Positions 6,023 through 13,366 are shown, numbered from the stretch's first letter. The stretch: DNA of 22,331 nucleotides from a virus (IMGVR_UViG_3300036829_000070:1-22331), one strand, 5' to 3'. The notes: generated from the sequence alone by a model not told the origin. Made by a program: numbers and translations.

Positions 6023-6631
6023 ATGGCCACTGTAAACGCCGTGTCTCCCGCGAGCAACGACGGGTCGTCGATCATCGACCAGAGTCAGCCGTACGCGGTC
6101 GAGTTCACGATCAAGGGAGTCGCACCGCTGCTCTTTCATCGCTGGTCGGTTGAAGCGGTAGCCGAGAAGGCCGCTGCGGCAAAGGGATCGGCAGCGAAGA
6201 AGACCGACGACATCCAGTCCTACGTCTGGCGACTAGACAACGGCGAGATCGGTCTCCCCGGCGAGTACGTCCGGCAGGCGGCGATCCTTGCGGCAAAGTT
6301 CCGCCAGGATCCGCGATCACCCCGAAAGTCGGCGATGGACTTGTACAAGGCGGCGCTCGTGTCGCTTACCGACCTGGCGTCGCTCGGAACCACCGATTGG
6401 GACTATCTCGATCAGCGGCGCGTGATGATTCAGCGCGCAGGCGTCACCCGGTGCCGTCCAGCGTTCCATCCCGGCTGGTCGGCGAGGTTCATGTTCCAGG
6501 TCCAACTGCCTGAATACGCGCCCCCGGCCGACGTCCTGGACGTTCTCGCGAACGCTGGCCGTTTGATCGGCGTCGGCGACTTCCGGCCTTCTTTCGGCCG
6601 GTTTCAGGTGACCTCGTTCGAGGTAGCCTGA
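6023..6631 (+). CDS. RAMP/Cas7-like phage protein preceding a pentanucleotide repeat array
   Basis: 202 aa, ATG at 6023 with AAGGAAGGA about 9 nt ahead. A beta-strand opening (EFTIKGVAPLLFHRW, 27-41) leads to a lysine/alanine-rich helix. A middle block follows (GEIGLPGEYVRQAAILAAK, 74-92), then RPAFHPGWSARFMFQV (145-160) and the C-terminal signature AGRLIGVGDFRPSFGRFQV (178-196). The last motif closely resembles the glycine-rich loop plus final strand of RAMP (Cas5/6/7) RNA-binding proteins. I also recall this ending in a widespread phage protein family of unknown function. No catalytic residues can be named. The gene stands alone on the plus strand between two minus-strand operons, with its own leader and terminator, and is followed 14 bp after its stop by the GGCNN array. 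RNA or DNA binding is inferred from the loop and the context, not shown. Confidence 0.8.
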   Translation: MATVNAVSPASNDGSSIIDQSQPYAVEFTIKGVAPLLFHRWSVEAVAEKAAAAKGSAAKKTDDIQSYVWRLDNGEIGLPGEYVRQAAILAAKFRQDPRSPRKSAMDLYKAALVSLTDLASLGTTDWDYLDQRRVMIQRAGVTRCRPAFHPGWSARFMFQVQLPEYAPPADVLDVLANAGRLIGVGDFRPSFGRFQVTSFEVA

Positions 6632-6645
6632 CCTAGTACCTCTGC

Positions 6646-6750
6646 GGCCTGGCGAGGCATGGCGCGGTCCGGCGAGGCAGGGCGCGGCGTGGTGGGGCAA
6701 GCCATGGCAGGGTTTGGCGGGGCTGGGCGTGGCATGGTAGGGCAAGGCAA
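6646..6750 (+). repeat. Tandem pentanucleotide array, 21 units of consensus GGCNN
   Basis: From 6646 to 6750 every fifth base restarts a GG or GC step. Sixteen of 21 units are GGC plus two variable bases. Units 5, 10, 14 and 19 (6666, 6691, 6711, 6736) are GGT, and unit 12 (6701) is GCC. The two variable bases take many values, so this is not a simple slippage repeat. The register never breaks over 105 bp. Downstream, 6751 begins GGAGA and the terminator stem. The array lies 14 bp after the stop of the RAMP-like gene and before that gene's terminator, so it is the 3' untranslated part of the same mRNA. Reading frames through it give only Gly/Arg/Ala-rich or Pro/Arg-rich peptides, so coding is unlikely. 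Confidence 0.93.
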
Positions 6751-6753
6751 GGA

Positions 6754-6793
6754 GACTGCGGTGGCCGCCTTCGGGTAGGCGCCGCAGTCGTTT
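6754..6793 (+). terminator. Hairpin terminator closing the RAMP-like gene/array transcript
   Basis: GACTGCGG (6754-6761) pairs with CCGCAGTC (6782-6789). A few further pairs form inside (for example GCC 6767-6769 with GGC 6778-6780), and GTTT follows. It begins 3 nt after the last pentamer unit. It also faces the 3' end of the minus-strand operon (HNH gene stop at 6827), so it may serve convergent transcripts. Confidence 0.75.
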
Positions 6794-6826
6794 CCGCCGC
6801 AACTCGCGAACACGCGAGGGCGTGCC

Positions 6827-7303
6827 TCACGAGCTGGCCCCCGGGTGCATGTGCTTCCACTCGCCTGCCGAGTAGAAGTGCGCAGGGGGCTCAACGCCAG
6901 CCTTGCGGTACCGCATCGGCTCCCAGAGAGGACCGGGCAAGACGTGTACGCCGTACGCCGTGCGATGGTGGGCAGAGCACAAAACCTCGAGGTTGCCCGG
7001 AGACTCGGCCCATGCCTGGAAGTCGTCATCATCGGCTAGATGCAGTCCGAGCGCCTCGTTCACCCGGTGGAAGTCTGAGGCGTTGACCTGGGAAAACTCC
7101 AAATGTGAGTGATGGAGTTCGGGAACTCCGGCGCAGTACGGGTCAGCGAGGATGCACTTCCACAGTCCCTGTCGCTTGAGCCGCGCCTTGGCCTGCTCGA
7201 ACAGACGGTAGTGCGGGTCGCCTTCCCGGGGCTCATGCTCGGGAATCGAGGCGACGATGTGCAGCGTCATGGCCTGCTCGTGCGCCGGGATGACGTCTCC
7301 CAC
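6827..7303 (-). CDS. HNH endonuclease domain protein
   Basis: 158 aa from GTG at 7303, with GGAGG 7 nt upstream and 3 bp after the preceding stop. The nuclease core is WKC...PYCAGVPELHHSHLEF (48-70; His64, His65, His67), then NLEVLCSAHHRTAYGVH (104-120; Asn104, Cys109, His112, His113). This fits a beta-beta-alpha-metal HNH fold with Cys50, Cys57, Cys109 and a histidine as possible structural zinc ligands. I recognise the 'ELHHSH.EF ... NLE.LC..HHR...G.H' pattern from actinophage HNH proteins. HNH proteins act in phage packaging, as homing nucleases or in DNA turnover. This one is the last gene of the late operon and far from the terminase, so the role is open. The acidic stretch DDDD (91-94) is unusual. 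Confidence 0.82.
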   Translation of the reverse strand: MGDVIPAHEQAMTLHIVASIPEHEPREGDPHYRLFEQAKARLKRQGLWKCILADPYCAGVPELHHSHLEFSQVNASDFHRVNEALGLHLADDDDFQAWAESPGNLEVLCSAHHRTAYGVHVLPGPLWEPMRYRKAGVEPPAHFYSAGEWKHMHPGASS

Positions 7304-7306
7304 GCC

Positions 7307-7786
7307 TCAGCCTCCGATCCGGACACAGGCGCTGACCTTGAGGACGTCGGCGCGGATGAGGCAGGAGGCCGCAGACGGGTGTGACGGCGGCGGGGGCGGA
7401 GATGTCGCCGGGTGCGTGCCCGAGGTGGTGGACGGCCCGGTCGGCTGGCTGCCGGACGATGGCGCACCGGGGCCGGACGACCTTCCGCCTCCCCTGGAGC
7501 CTGTACCGGATCTGCCGTGCGAGGCGACAAGCACCGGTGAGGACGGCGTAGTGCCGGATGGCGACGCGGACGGGCTGGGCCTCAAGGGCGTGGACACCGG
7601 GGCCGCAGGCGGGGTCGTGGCGGACGGCGTGCTAGAGGCAGGCGCGGACGGGGGCGGCGAGCCTGCCGCGACCGGCGGTGACCCGGGCGGCGAGTGTCCG
7701 AACAACTGGGCACCGAAAACCGCTCCGGCAGCCGCCATTGCGGCTATCGCACTCGGGACGGCCTTGTAAACCCACTGATGTGCCAT
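7307..7786 (-). CDS. Membrane-anchored or secreted Pro/Ser-rich protein
   Basis: 159 aa. The N-terminus has one basic residue (MAHQWVYK) followed by a hydrophobic segment (VPSAIAAMAAAGAVFGAQLFG, about 9-29), either an uncleaved anchor or a signal peptide. Residues 30-140 are low complexity, dominated by Pro, Ser, Thr, Gly and Ala, like a wall-spanning linker. The C-terminus (CLIRADVLKVSACVRIGG) holds two cysteines that could form a disulphide outside the cell. Gaps of 3 bp on both sides tie it to the HNH gene and to the upstream membrane protein gene. No homologous function is recognised; an envelope-located accessory protein is the best description. Confidence 0.65.
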   Translation of the reverse strand: MAHQWVYKAVPSAIAAMAAAGAVFGAQLFGHSPPGSPPVAAGSPPPSAPASSTPSATTPPAAPVSTPLRPSPSASPSGTTPSSPVLVASHGRSGTGSRGGGRSSGPGAPSSGSQPTGPSTTSGTHPATSPPPPPSHPSAASCLIRADVLKVSACVRIGG

Positions 7787-7789
7787 GCC

Positions 7790-8119
7790 TTAGTGGCCTC
7801 CATGGCTGATCAGGAACGAGAGGAAGGCCGACGCCGCCGCTACTGCCGCGGGGAGTGCACCGGTCCACAGCAGCGTGCGCCAGTGCATCCGGTGCTGCGC
7901 CCCGGCCTCGGCCTGCGCCGTTATCCGGGCGTGCAGTTCGCGGACATCGTCGCCGTGGACGCGCCGCAGGTCGTCGATGTGCCCCTTGATCTCCGTGAAC
8001 CGGTAGTCCAGGGCCTGCTTGTCCGACAGGTACTCCGGCCGTCCGATGACGCCGTTCAGCGTGTCCTGTATGCGCCCCAGGCGCCAGGCCAGCTCAGCGT
8101 TCGATGGCTCGTCACTCAC
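7790..8119 (-). CDS. Small coiled-coil protein with C-terminal membrane span
   Basis: 109 aa from GTG at 8119, which has a G-run at 5 nt spacing; a GTG two codons further out (8125) is the alternative. Residues 1-75 are helical and charged, with regularly spaced hydrophobics (AELAWRLGRIQDTLNGVIG, DYRFTEIKGHIDDLRRVHGD), suggesting a coiled coil. A transmembrane segment (about 83-105, LLWTGALPAAVAAASAFLSFLI) and HGGH tail follow. This layout is common in actinophage genes near tail fibres or lysis genes, where it is often labelled a holin or membrane protein without proof. Its position at the end of the tail operon could place a membrane protein under late control. Confidence 0.72.
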   Translation of the reverse strand: MSDEPSNAELAWRLGRIQDTLNGVIGRPEYLSDKQALDYRFTEIKGHIDDLRRVHGDDVRELHARITAQAEAGAQHRMHWRTLLWTGALPAAVAAASAFLSFLISHGGH

Positions 8120-8218
8120 GCCCACCCCCCGGTGCTGTCTCAGGACGGCCAGATGCTCATCGCGGGCAACGCAGTGCCTGCCGCGCGGTGATCGCGCAGA
8201 TCATATGATTCCCCCGCG

Positions 8219-8232
8219 CCGGGTTCGCCCGG
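8219..8232 (-). other. Short stem-loop at the end of the tailspike gene
   Basis: Read on the minus strand, CCGGG-CGAA-CCCGG forms a 5-bp stem with a GNRA-like closing (G-CGAA-C) directly after the tailspike stop codon. No U-run follows. It may protect the mRNA 3' side or slow polymerase. The remaining bases up to 8120 hold no convincing gene. Confidence 0.3.
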
Positions 8233-10254
8233 TCAATCCAGCACCCACTGCCATGTCGGTGCAGCGCTGTAGGTGACGGTGATCGAGTGCCCGGACGGGA
8301 CACGCACCCACCCGGACGTGATCCCGGTGAGGGTGGTGGCGTCTACGGCGATGGCGGACACGGTGCCGCCCCGCACGTTGACCCAGGCGTCCCGCCAGGC
8401 GGTGTTCTGCACGGCAGACGAGCTGACGGCGGGCGGGGAGGACCACACGCCGGGGCCGAGCTCGTCGCAGATGACCTTGACCTTGCCGCCGCCGATGACC
8501 ACCGGGAACCGGGCATTGGCGGGATCGCGGAACCGGAAGATGCCGTGGACGCCTCCGTCATCCCGGAAGTCGTAAGCGGGCGTCCCGTTGCACTCGGAGT
8601 CCCAGTCGATATCGACCTGGATGTTGCTTCCGGAGGACAGAAAACCGCCGTTGTATGCCTCGGCCGCGATCGAGCTGATCCTGATTATGTGCTGCGTGCC
8701 GGACTCGCCCTGCGAACCGTCGACCAGCATCGTCACGTCGTTGTAGATGGCGTTGAGCTTGTGCGCGTCGAAATGGTCGGCGACGCTGAAGCCGAGCTCG
8801 TAGCCCTCGGCAGCGCAGTCGGTCATGGAGATGTCGGCGTTGTTGCCCCCTACCGGGGTGCGCCAGCCGACGCCGATCGACCCGGTGAACGCCGGTGCCG
8901 CGATGTTGCTGAGGTACGGCTGTACCGCGGCCGTGTTGACGCCCGTAGGGGCGAAGATGTGCGCGGCGGATGACTCCGCCCGCATGCCCGCCACGTATCT
9001 GAAGTCCCAGGCGGACATGTTGGTCCAGATCGGGCACCACACGCCGATGCCCTTGATGACTGCCTTCACGTTGGCGGTCGGAAGGGCGCCGCTCACCGAA
9101 CTGAACCCGGCTTCCCCGGACGGGCCGCCGATGACGGACTGCACGCCGAACGTGGAAGAGGCGGGCTTGGGGGCGGTTGCCATCGACACCAGCGACGTGC
9201 CTGCCACGTTCGGGATCAGCGAGTTCCAGAACTGGGCGTATCCCGCGTCTCCTGCGCCGGTCAGCGCAATGACGAGCTTGCGTGAGGTGCCGTTGGCGGC
9301 CGGGTACGGCAGGGGGATCTGGGCGTTGAACGTCGGCGTGGTGGCTCCGTCGCCGGTCTGCACCGGGCCGGACGCGAGGACGTAGATCTTCGACCCGAAC
9401 AGGATCTCCGCGAAGTAGTCGCCCGAGAGAGCGTAACTGCCCGCCGCGTTCACGGCGGCGTTGACGGCCGGCTGGTCATCGGTGCCGAATACCGCCGGGC
9501 AGCCGTTCACCGTTGCGGACGGCGCGGCAGTCAGCACCGCGGTCGTCGCATCCGTCACCGACACGATCGTGGTGATCAGCGGCCCGTTCGCGGAGCCGTT
9601 AGCGCCGTGGATCATGATGTGCTTGCCGCCGTCGACCGCCGTGGACGTGAACACGGCCGGCGTGGCGGTCACGGTCGTGCTGCCCGCCGTCGTGTTCACG
9701 GTGCAGACGATGCCGTCGCCTTCCGCGCCGTAAGACTCGGGCCGGAACTGATAGGGCTGGTACTGCGGAGGCACGTTGCCCAGCTCAGACGCGGGCACCT
9801 GCCCGGAGTCGTCCAGCGTCGCCGCTCCCACGTCGGAGGCGGTCAGCGTCACCGCGCCGGACTTCCCGTTCACGGACGACACGCCCGCTCCGCCGCCGCC
9901 GCCAGCGGACAGCTGCGACAGGTCCACGGTTTCGCCGAGGCTGCTCGGCAGCTGGATCTTGTAAGAACGCTGCTCCCATCCGGCGATGGACTCCGTCACC
10001 GTGTAGGAGAAGCCGGACGGGATCAGGGTCGCGTTGTCGGTGCACGGCAGCGCTATGCCGGGCTGGCCGCCCGTCGTCAGCTGCCCGTCCACAACCCCGG
10101 CGGTAGCGGCGCGGCCGAAGACTACCTTTCCGGTGCTGTCGGTGATGACGTCGCTGGGGTCGAACGTGACCGTCCCGCCGGACGCGAGAGTGCCGTCGAT
10201 CGACTGGTAGGTGGCGGTCACCAGGATGACGGACAGGTCCGTGGGCAGGGACAT
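8233..10254 (-). CDS. Tail fibre/tailspike-like protein with pectate-lyase-type beta-helix
   Basis: 673 aa, ATG at 10254 with AAGGAG upstream. The N-terminal 115 residues form a beta-rich virion-attachment region beginning SLPTDLSVILVTATYQSIDG. A poly-Gly hinge (119-124) is followed by VSSVNGKSGAVTLTASDVGA (125-144), the NGK.G.VTLT.sDVGA motif repeatedly found in siphovirus fibres. Then SYGAEGDG (174-181) and, after an insertion, GTDDQPAVNAAVNAAG match the start of Pectate_lyase_3 beta-helix domains, where 'fGA.gDG..DD..A...A' is typical. The rest is Gly/Ser/Val/Asn-rich as in right-handed beta-helices. It probably contacts, and may hydrolyse, surface polysaccharide on the host. Catalytic residues cannot be assigned by eye. 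It lies downstream of the tape measure and baseplate genes as expected for a receptor-binding protein. Confidence 0.85.
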   Translation of the reverse strand: MSLPTDLSVILVTATYQSIDGTLASGGTVTFDPSDVITDSTGKVVFGRAATAGVVDGQLTTGGQPGIALPCTDNATLIPSGFSYTVTESIAGWEQRSYKIQLPSSLGETVDLSQLSAGGGGGAGVSSVNGKSGAVTLTASDVGAATLDDSGQVPASELGNVPPQYQPYQFRPESYGAEGDGIVCTVNTTAGSTTVTATPAVFTSTAVDGGKHIMIHGANGSANGPLITTIVSVTDATTAVLTAAPSATVNGCPAVFGTDDQPAVNAAVNAAGSYALSGDYFAEILFGSKIYVLASGPVQTGDGATTPTFNAQIPLPYPAANGTSRKLVIALTGAGDAGYAQFWNSLIPNVAGTSLVSMATAPKPASSTFGVQSVIGGPSGEAGFSSVSGALPTANVKAVIKGIGVWCPIWTNMSAWDFRYVAGMRAESSAAHIFAPTGVNTAAVQPYLSNIAAPAFTGSIGVGWRTPVGGNNADISMTDCAAEGYELGFSVADHFDAHKLNAIYNDVTMLVDGSQGESGTQHIIRISSIAAEAYNGGFLSSGSNIQVDIDWDSECNGTPAYDFRDDGGVHGIFRFRDPANARFPVVIGGGKVKVICDELGPGVWSSPPAVSSSAVQNTAWRDAWVNVRGGTVSAIAVDATTLTGITSGWVRVPSGHSITVTYSAAPTWQWVLD

Positions 10255-10268
10255 GCTGCTATCTCTCC

Positions 10269-11240
10269 TTAGTAGGGCGCGCCGACCGAGTAGATTCCGG
10301 TGCCGAACGCGAACGACGCGGCGCCCGCGAAACCCCAGCAGGTGACGCCTCCGTCGGAACCGACTCGCAGGGCCGCCGACTCGTTGTTGCTGAACTGGGC
10401 GCCGGGCAGGATGCGCTGCTGATCGGTGTGGGCCTGGAGCATCCGGTCTGATGTCGGCCGGTAGGCCGCCGGCAGCACGTTGGTGAGGACGTGCGTGCCG
10501 TCGCCGTTGTTGCCGCCTCCAGGTGCACCCAGCCGGAACTCGGCCATGACCACGCCCGGCGCGATGAACCGGTAGATGAAGTAGTTTGCCGGGTGGCCCG
10601 CAATCCAGCCGTTCGCCCCGATCCCGGCGTCATTCCAGTCGTCGTCTACCCAGACGGTTTTCCATGCCCCGCCGGGGGTGGATGACATGAGCAGGTTGCC
10701 GGTGTCGGGCTGCATCAGCAGGCTTGCCCGGTCCAGCGTCGGCGTGCCGGCCGTCGAATTCATCACCGGAATCGGGCTGGAGATCTTCATCCGCTCGTCG
10801 ACGAGGGCGGACAGCGACCCGTTGGACGCCGATGTCCAGTGCGCGATCGGCAGGTCCCACAGGCCGGTGCTCGTCTGCGTGACCGCCGGGACCTGCGGGC
10901 TCGGCGCCGGGGTGCCCGTGATGACCGTCGGGACGATGAACCCGGCCGCGGTGGTCGCGGCCCGGTTGAGCCGCAGGACCAGGCGGTCGATCCGGTTCTG
11001 CGCTGACGCGGCAGGGATCGACACGTACGTCGCCGCCGACACTGGCTTGTAGAACGCCCTGACAATCGCGCCGCCCGGCTGGATCACGGCGTTGCGGCCG
11101 GAGGCGTCCAGGCTCGGCGCCATCTCCGAACCCTCGCCGGGGATGATGCCGCTGCCCATCGCGGGGTGGAAGAACTCCTCCCACTGGCCGACGGTCGACA
11201 TCGCGGAGATGCCCGGCACCGGATAAGCATCATCGGCCAT
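10269..11240 (-). CDS. Minor tail (baseplate/fibre-connecting) protein
   Basis: 323 aa. The ATG at 11240 (MADDAYPVPGISAMSTVGQW) lies 2 bp after the previous stop; residues further upstream are the shadow of that gene. The first about 170 residues contain the pattern GNAVIQPGGAIVRAFYKP-like and NRIDRLVLRLNR, followed by PIAHWT...LVDERM. I associate this with actinophage and firmicute upper-baseplate or fibre-base proteins whose N-terminal domain docks on the tail tip. The C-terminal half is rich in Gly, Asn and aromatic residues (WIAGHPANYFIYRFIAPGVV and later GDGTHVLTNVLPAAYRP), like a trimeric fibre head. Position between the Gp37-like tail-tip protein and the tailspike gene supports a linker role. 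Confidence 0.78.
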   Translation of the reverse strand: MADDAYPVPGISAMSTVGQWEEFFHPAMGSGIIPGEGSEMAPSLDASGRNAVIQPGGAIVRAFYKPVSAATYVSIPAASAQNRIDRLVLRLNRAATTAAGFIVPTVITGTPAPSPQVPAVTQTSTGLWDLPIAHWTSASNGSLSALVDERMKISSPIPVMNSTAGTPTLDRASLLMQPDTGNLLMSSTPGGAWKTVWVDDDWNDAGIGANGWIAGHPANYFIYRFIAPGVVMAEFRLGAPGGGNNGDGTHVLTNVLPAAYRPTSDRMLQAHTDQQRILPGAQFSNNESAALRVGSDGGVTCWGFAGAASFAFGTGIYSVGAPY

Positions 11241-11242
11241 GT

Positions 11243-12439
11243 TCAGGGTGTCCTTTTCTGCAGCTCGTTGACGCGCTGTTTCACGATGGTCAGCTGGTCG
11301 GTGAGGTCGTTGCCGGTCGCGGTCTGCGTGGTGGTGCCCACGTTGAACTGGATCAGCCGCGTCCCGGCGCTCGCGTCGGCCTCGATGTGCACGCTGGAGA
11401 TCACGTCGGTGATCACCGTGCCGGGACGCGTCGGGTCCACGATCGTGACGATGTCGCCGCGCCGCACGGTCTGCGGGTAGCGGACCTGGGCCGTCTCCAC
11501 GATCGTGCAGTCCCGCGCGTACTGGCGTGCCCCGGCGGTCAGCGCCGCCTGCCCGGCCTGGGTGATCTGCGTCGCGTCGGACGTGCTCGAGGAGTCCACG
11601 GTCTGCCGGACGATCATCCGCCACGATTCGGCTGAGGCGGAGTCGTCGACCTCGGTGACTATCTGCGCGTTGCTGCTGCCGGCGCCGAGCACCACGGCGT
11701 GCGTCAGCGTCGGCATCGACACGGTGGTCGACGCACTGGTCAGGGTCCCGGCTTCGCGGGAGAACCGCATTCTGGCCGTGAGGTCGCGCGGCTCGTACAC
11801 GTCGAACACGAGCGAACTGCCCTGCTGCAGTACCTCGGCGCCGAGGTTCGACCCGGCCTGGCTGATCGTCTGGATGATGTCGAGCAGCCCGTTGAACCGC
11901 GCCGAGAACGACACGATGTCGCCGCGCGCCTGGTCCGTCGCGACAGTGACCGTGCGGGCCTGCGGCGCGCTCGCGTCCCCGCGGGCCGCCGCGCGCGTGC
12001 TGCCGACGTTCGCGGAGACGTAGTGCTTGATGACCGTCTCGGCCGCCTTGGATGTCTGCGTGTCCTGGTAGGCGGCACCGGTCTGCCCCACGGCGTTCTT
12101 CGTCGGGTCCGGATAGGCCAGCTCGTTGCTGACGATAACGAGGTCGTCGGATCCGGTGACGGTCAGCGTCCCCGGGCCGCCGTCGTCGGCCGCCGTCCAC
12201 GAGCGCGGCCCGTCGTCCTCGAGCGGCCCGGACAGCAGCTCCTGCCCGTAGCGCAGCAGGATCACGCCCCAGCCCGGATTTATCTTGGACAGCACCGACG
12301 GGATCGCGGGCAGCGTCAGCGTCCAGCTCGACACGTCGGCGTGCCGGTGGTCGAGGGTGAGCGTCTTCCACGGCAGGTAGCCGCGCCTGTTCAGGTCCGG
12401 GTCGCGCGCGATGACCTGCCACTCGCTGCTGGCTACCAT
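11243..12439 (-). CDS. Siphovirus Gp37-like tail protein (tail-tip/Tal-type)
   Basis: 398 aa, ATG at 12439, overlapping the upstream stop by 7 nt. The opening EWQVIARDPDLNRRGYLPW, then LTLDHRHADVSSWTLTLPA and GWGVILLRYGQELLSGPL, fits the Siphovirus ReqiPepy6 Gp37-like family. These proteins form the hub ring below Dit at the tail tip. The middle carries LLDIIQTISQAGSNLGAEVL and LVFDVYEPRDLTARMRF. The C-terminal part has RRGDIVTIVDPTRPG and ends in a coiled-coil-like LTIVKQRVNELQKR. A separate peptidase or lysin domain was not seen, so this is the short form. Order TMP-Dit-Gp37-fibre is the standard siphovirus baseplate order and supports the call. Confidence 0.85.
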   Translation of the reverse strand: MVASSEWQVIARDPDLNRRGYLPWKTLTLDHRHADVSSWTLTLPAIPSVLSKINPGWGVILLRYGQELLSGPLEDDGPRSWTAADDGGPGTLTVTGSDDLVIVSNELAYPDPTKNAVGQTGAAYQDTQTSKAAETVIKHYVSANVGSTRAAARGDASAPQARTVTVATDQARGDIVSFSARFNGLLDIIQTISQAGSNLGAEVLQQGSSLVFDVYEPRDLTARMRFSREAGTLTSASTTVSMPTLTHAVVLGAGSSNAQIVTEVDDSASAESWRMIVRQTVDSSSTSDATQITQAGQAALTAGARQYARDCTIVETAQVRYPQTVRRGDIVTIVDPTRPGTVITDVISSVHIEADASAGTRLIQFNVGTTTQTATGNDLTDQLTIVKQRVNELQKRTP

Positions 12440-13353
12440 GCGCCTTGATACCTCGGCGCGAACTCGACGGTGACGTTGCTGGCGGCCGTCGCCCCGGTCA
12501 CCGTGATGGACAGGTTCGTGTCACCCGGCGGGAGGGTCCAGAAGTCGGGGTAGTCCGCGAGGTTCGGCCACCAGTCTGTTCCGCCAGCGTCGATCGCGGT
12601 CAGGCCCGTAGTCGGCGCGAGCTCCACCGGCCGGCAGTCCACGGTCACGACCGTCCCGGCTGGGATCGCCGTCGTGAACGCGTACGACTGACCGCTGTCA
12701 GCGTTCGTGACGGTCACGGTGCCGGGCCCGGTGATCGTCCAGATGGGGTAGGCGTCCGTGTCTCCCGGGTTCGTTACCGTGCTCGCGCCGATGACCGCAC
12801 CGGAGCCGAGCAGCACCGGCGGCATCGGCGGCACTCCGGCCGACACCGGGGCGAGCTGCCACGTCTTGCTGACCGTGTCGCCCTCGAACGTCGGCACCGG
12901 GGCGTAGAACTGCAGGTTCGGCAGCACGCACCAGCCCGCCGCCACATCATCAAGCTGGTCCTCGGTCGGGTTGCCGCCGCCCTGGTAGTAGGCGGCGATC
13001 GACCGCTGCGACGCGTCCGGCAGGCTGACGGTGACCCTGCCCGGAACCGGCAGGCCCGTCGCCGGGTCTACCGGGTGCCGGAGCGTCGCCCGCAGCGCCC
13101 CCAGCCGCGCCCGGTACGTGTCCGAGTCCGGCCCCATCACGTACAGGGGAATAGTCATGACCCGGGGCTGCTGCCGGTGGGTGCGCACCAGCGTGGACCC
13201 GTCCCACATCTGGTCGCTTACGATCTGTGCGTCCACCGGCCCGAACCCGGTCCGGCCGGTCGTCGAAATGTAGCCGCCGTCGCTGTCGGTCAGGTCAATG
13301 ACCGCGCCGGACGCCGAGGTCCAGGTGACCTGTTTTCCCAGCCACGGACCCAC
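12433..13353 (-). CDS. Distal tail protein (Dit-like)
   Basis: 306 aa. The GTG at 13353 is preceded by AAGGGGG and lies 13 bp after the tape measure stop. N-terminal residues WLGKQVTWTSASGAVIDLTDSDGGY, then TLVRTHRQQPRVMTIPLYVMG and YRARLGALRATLRHP, match the ring-forming belt domain of siphovirus tail proteins. The C-terminal half (about 165-306) is a beta-sandwich region with GDTDAYPIWTITGPG...VTVTNADSGQSYAF, typical of the galectin-like Dit domain, and ends in NLSITVTGATAASNVTVEF. Dit hexamers connect the tail tube to the baseplate. Gene order directly after the tape measure agrees. Confidence 0.85.
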   Translation of the reverse strand: MGPWLGKQVTWTSASGAVIDLTDSDGGYISTTGRTGFGPVDAQIVSDQMWDGSTLVRTHRQQPRVMTIPLYVMGPDSDTYRARLGALRATLRHPVDPATGLPVPGRVTVSLPDASQRSIAAYYQGGGNPTEDQLDDVAAGWCVLPNLQFYAPVPTFEGDTVSKTWQLAPVSAGVPPMPPVLLGSGAVIGASTVTNPGDTDAYPIWTITGPGTVTVTNADSGQSYAFTTAIPAGTVVTVDCRPVELAPTTGLTAIDAGGTDWWPNLADYPDFWTLPPGDTNLSITVTGATAASNVTVEFAPRYQGAW

Positions 13354-13366
13354 GCCGCCCCCTTCG

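Noticed and set aside
6646-6750. CRISPR array
   Set aside because: Units are 5 nt without spacers or conserved 20-40-nt repeats, and no cas genes are present.
6317-7032. Minus-strand open frames running through the GGCNN array, giving Pro/His/Ala-rich proteins
   Set aside because: A 5-bp G/C-rich repeat has few stops in any frame. The frames overlap the well-supported plus-strand gene and HNH gene, and the peptides are low complexity.
8157-8204. 15-residue minus-strand frame after the tailspike gene with GGGGGA ahead of its ATG
   Set aside because: Too short to judge, and the sequence has no distinctive feature. It could at most be a leader peptide for the next gene.
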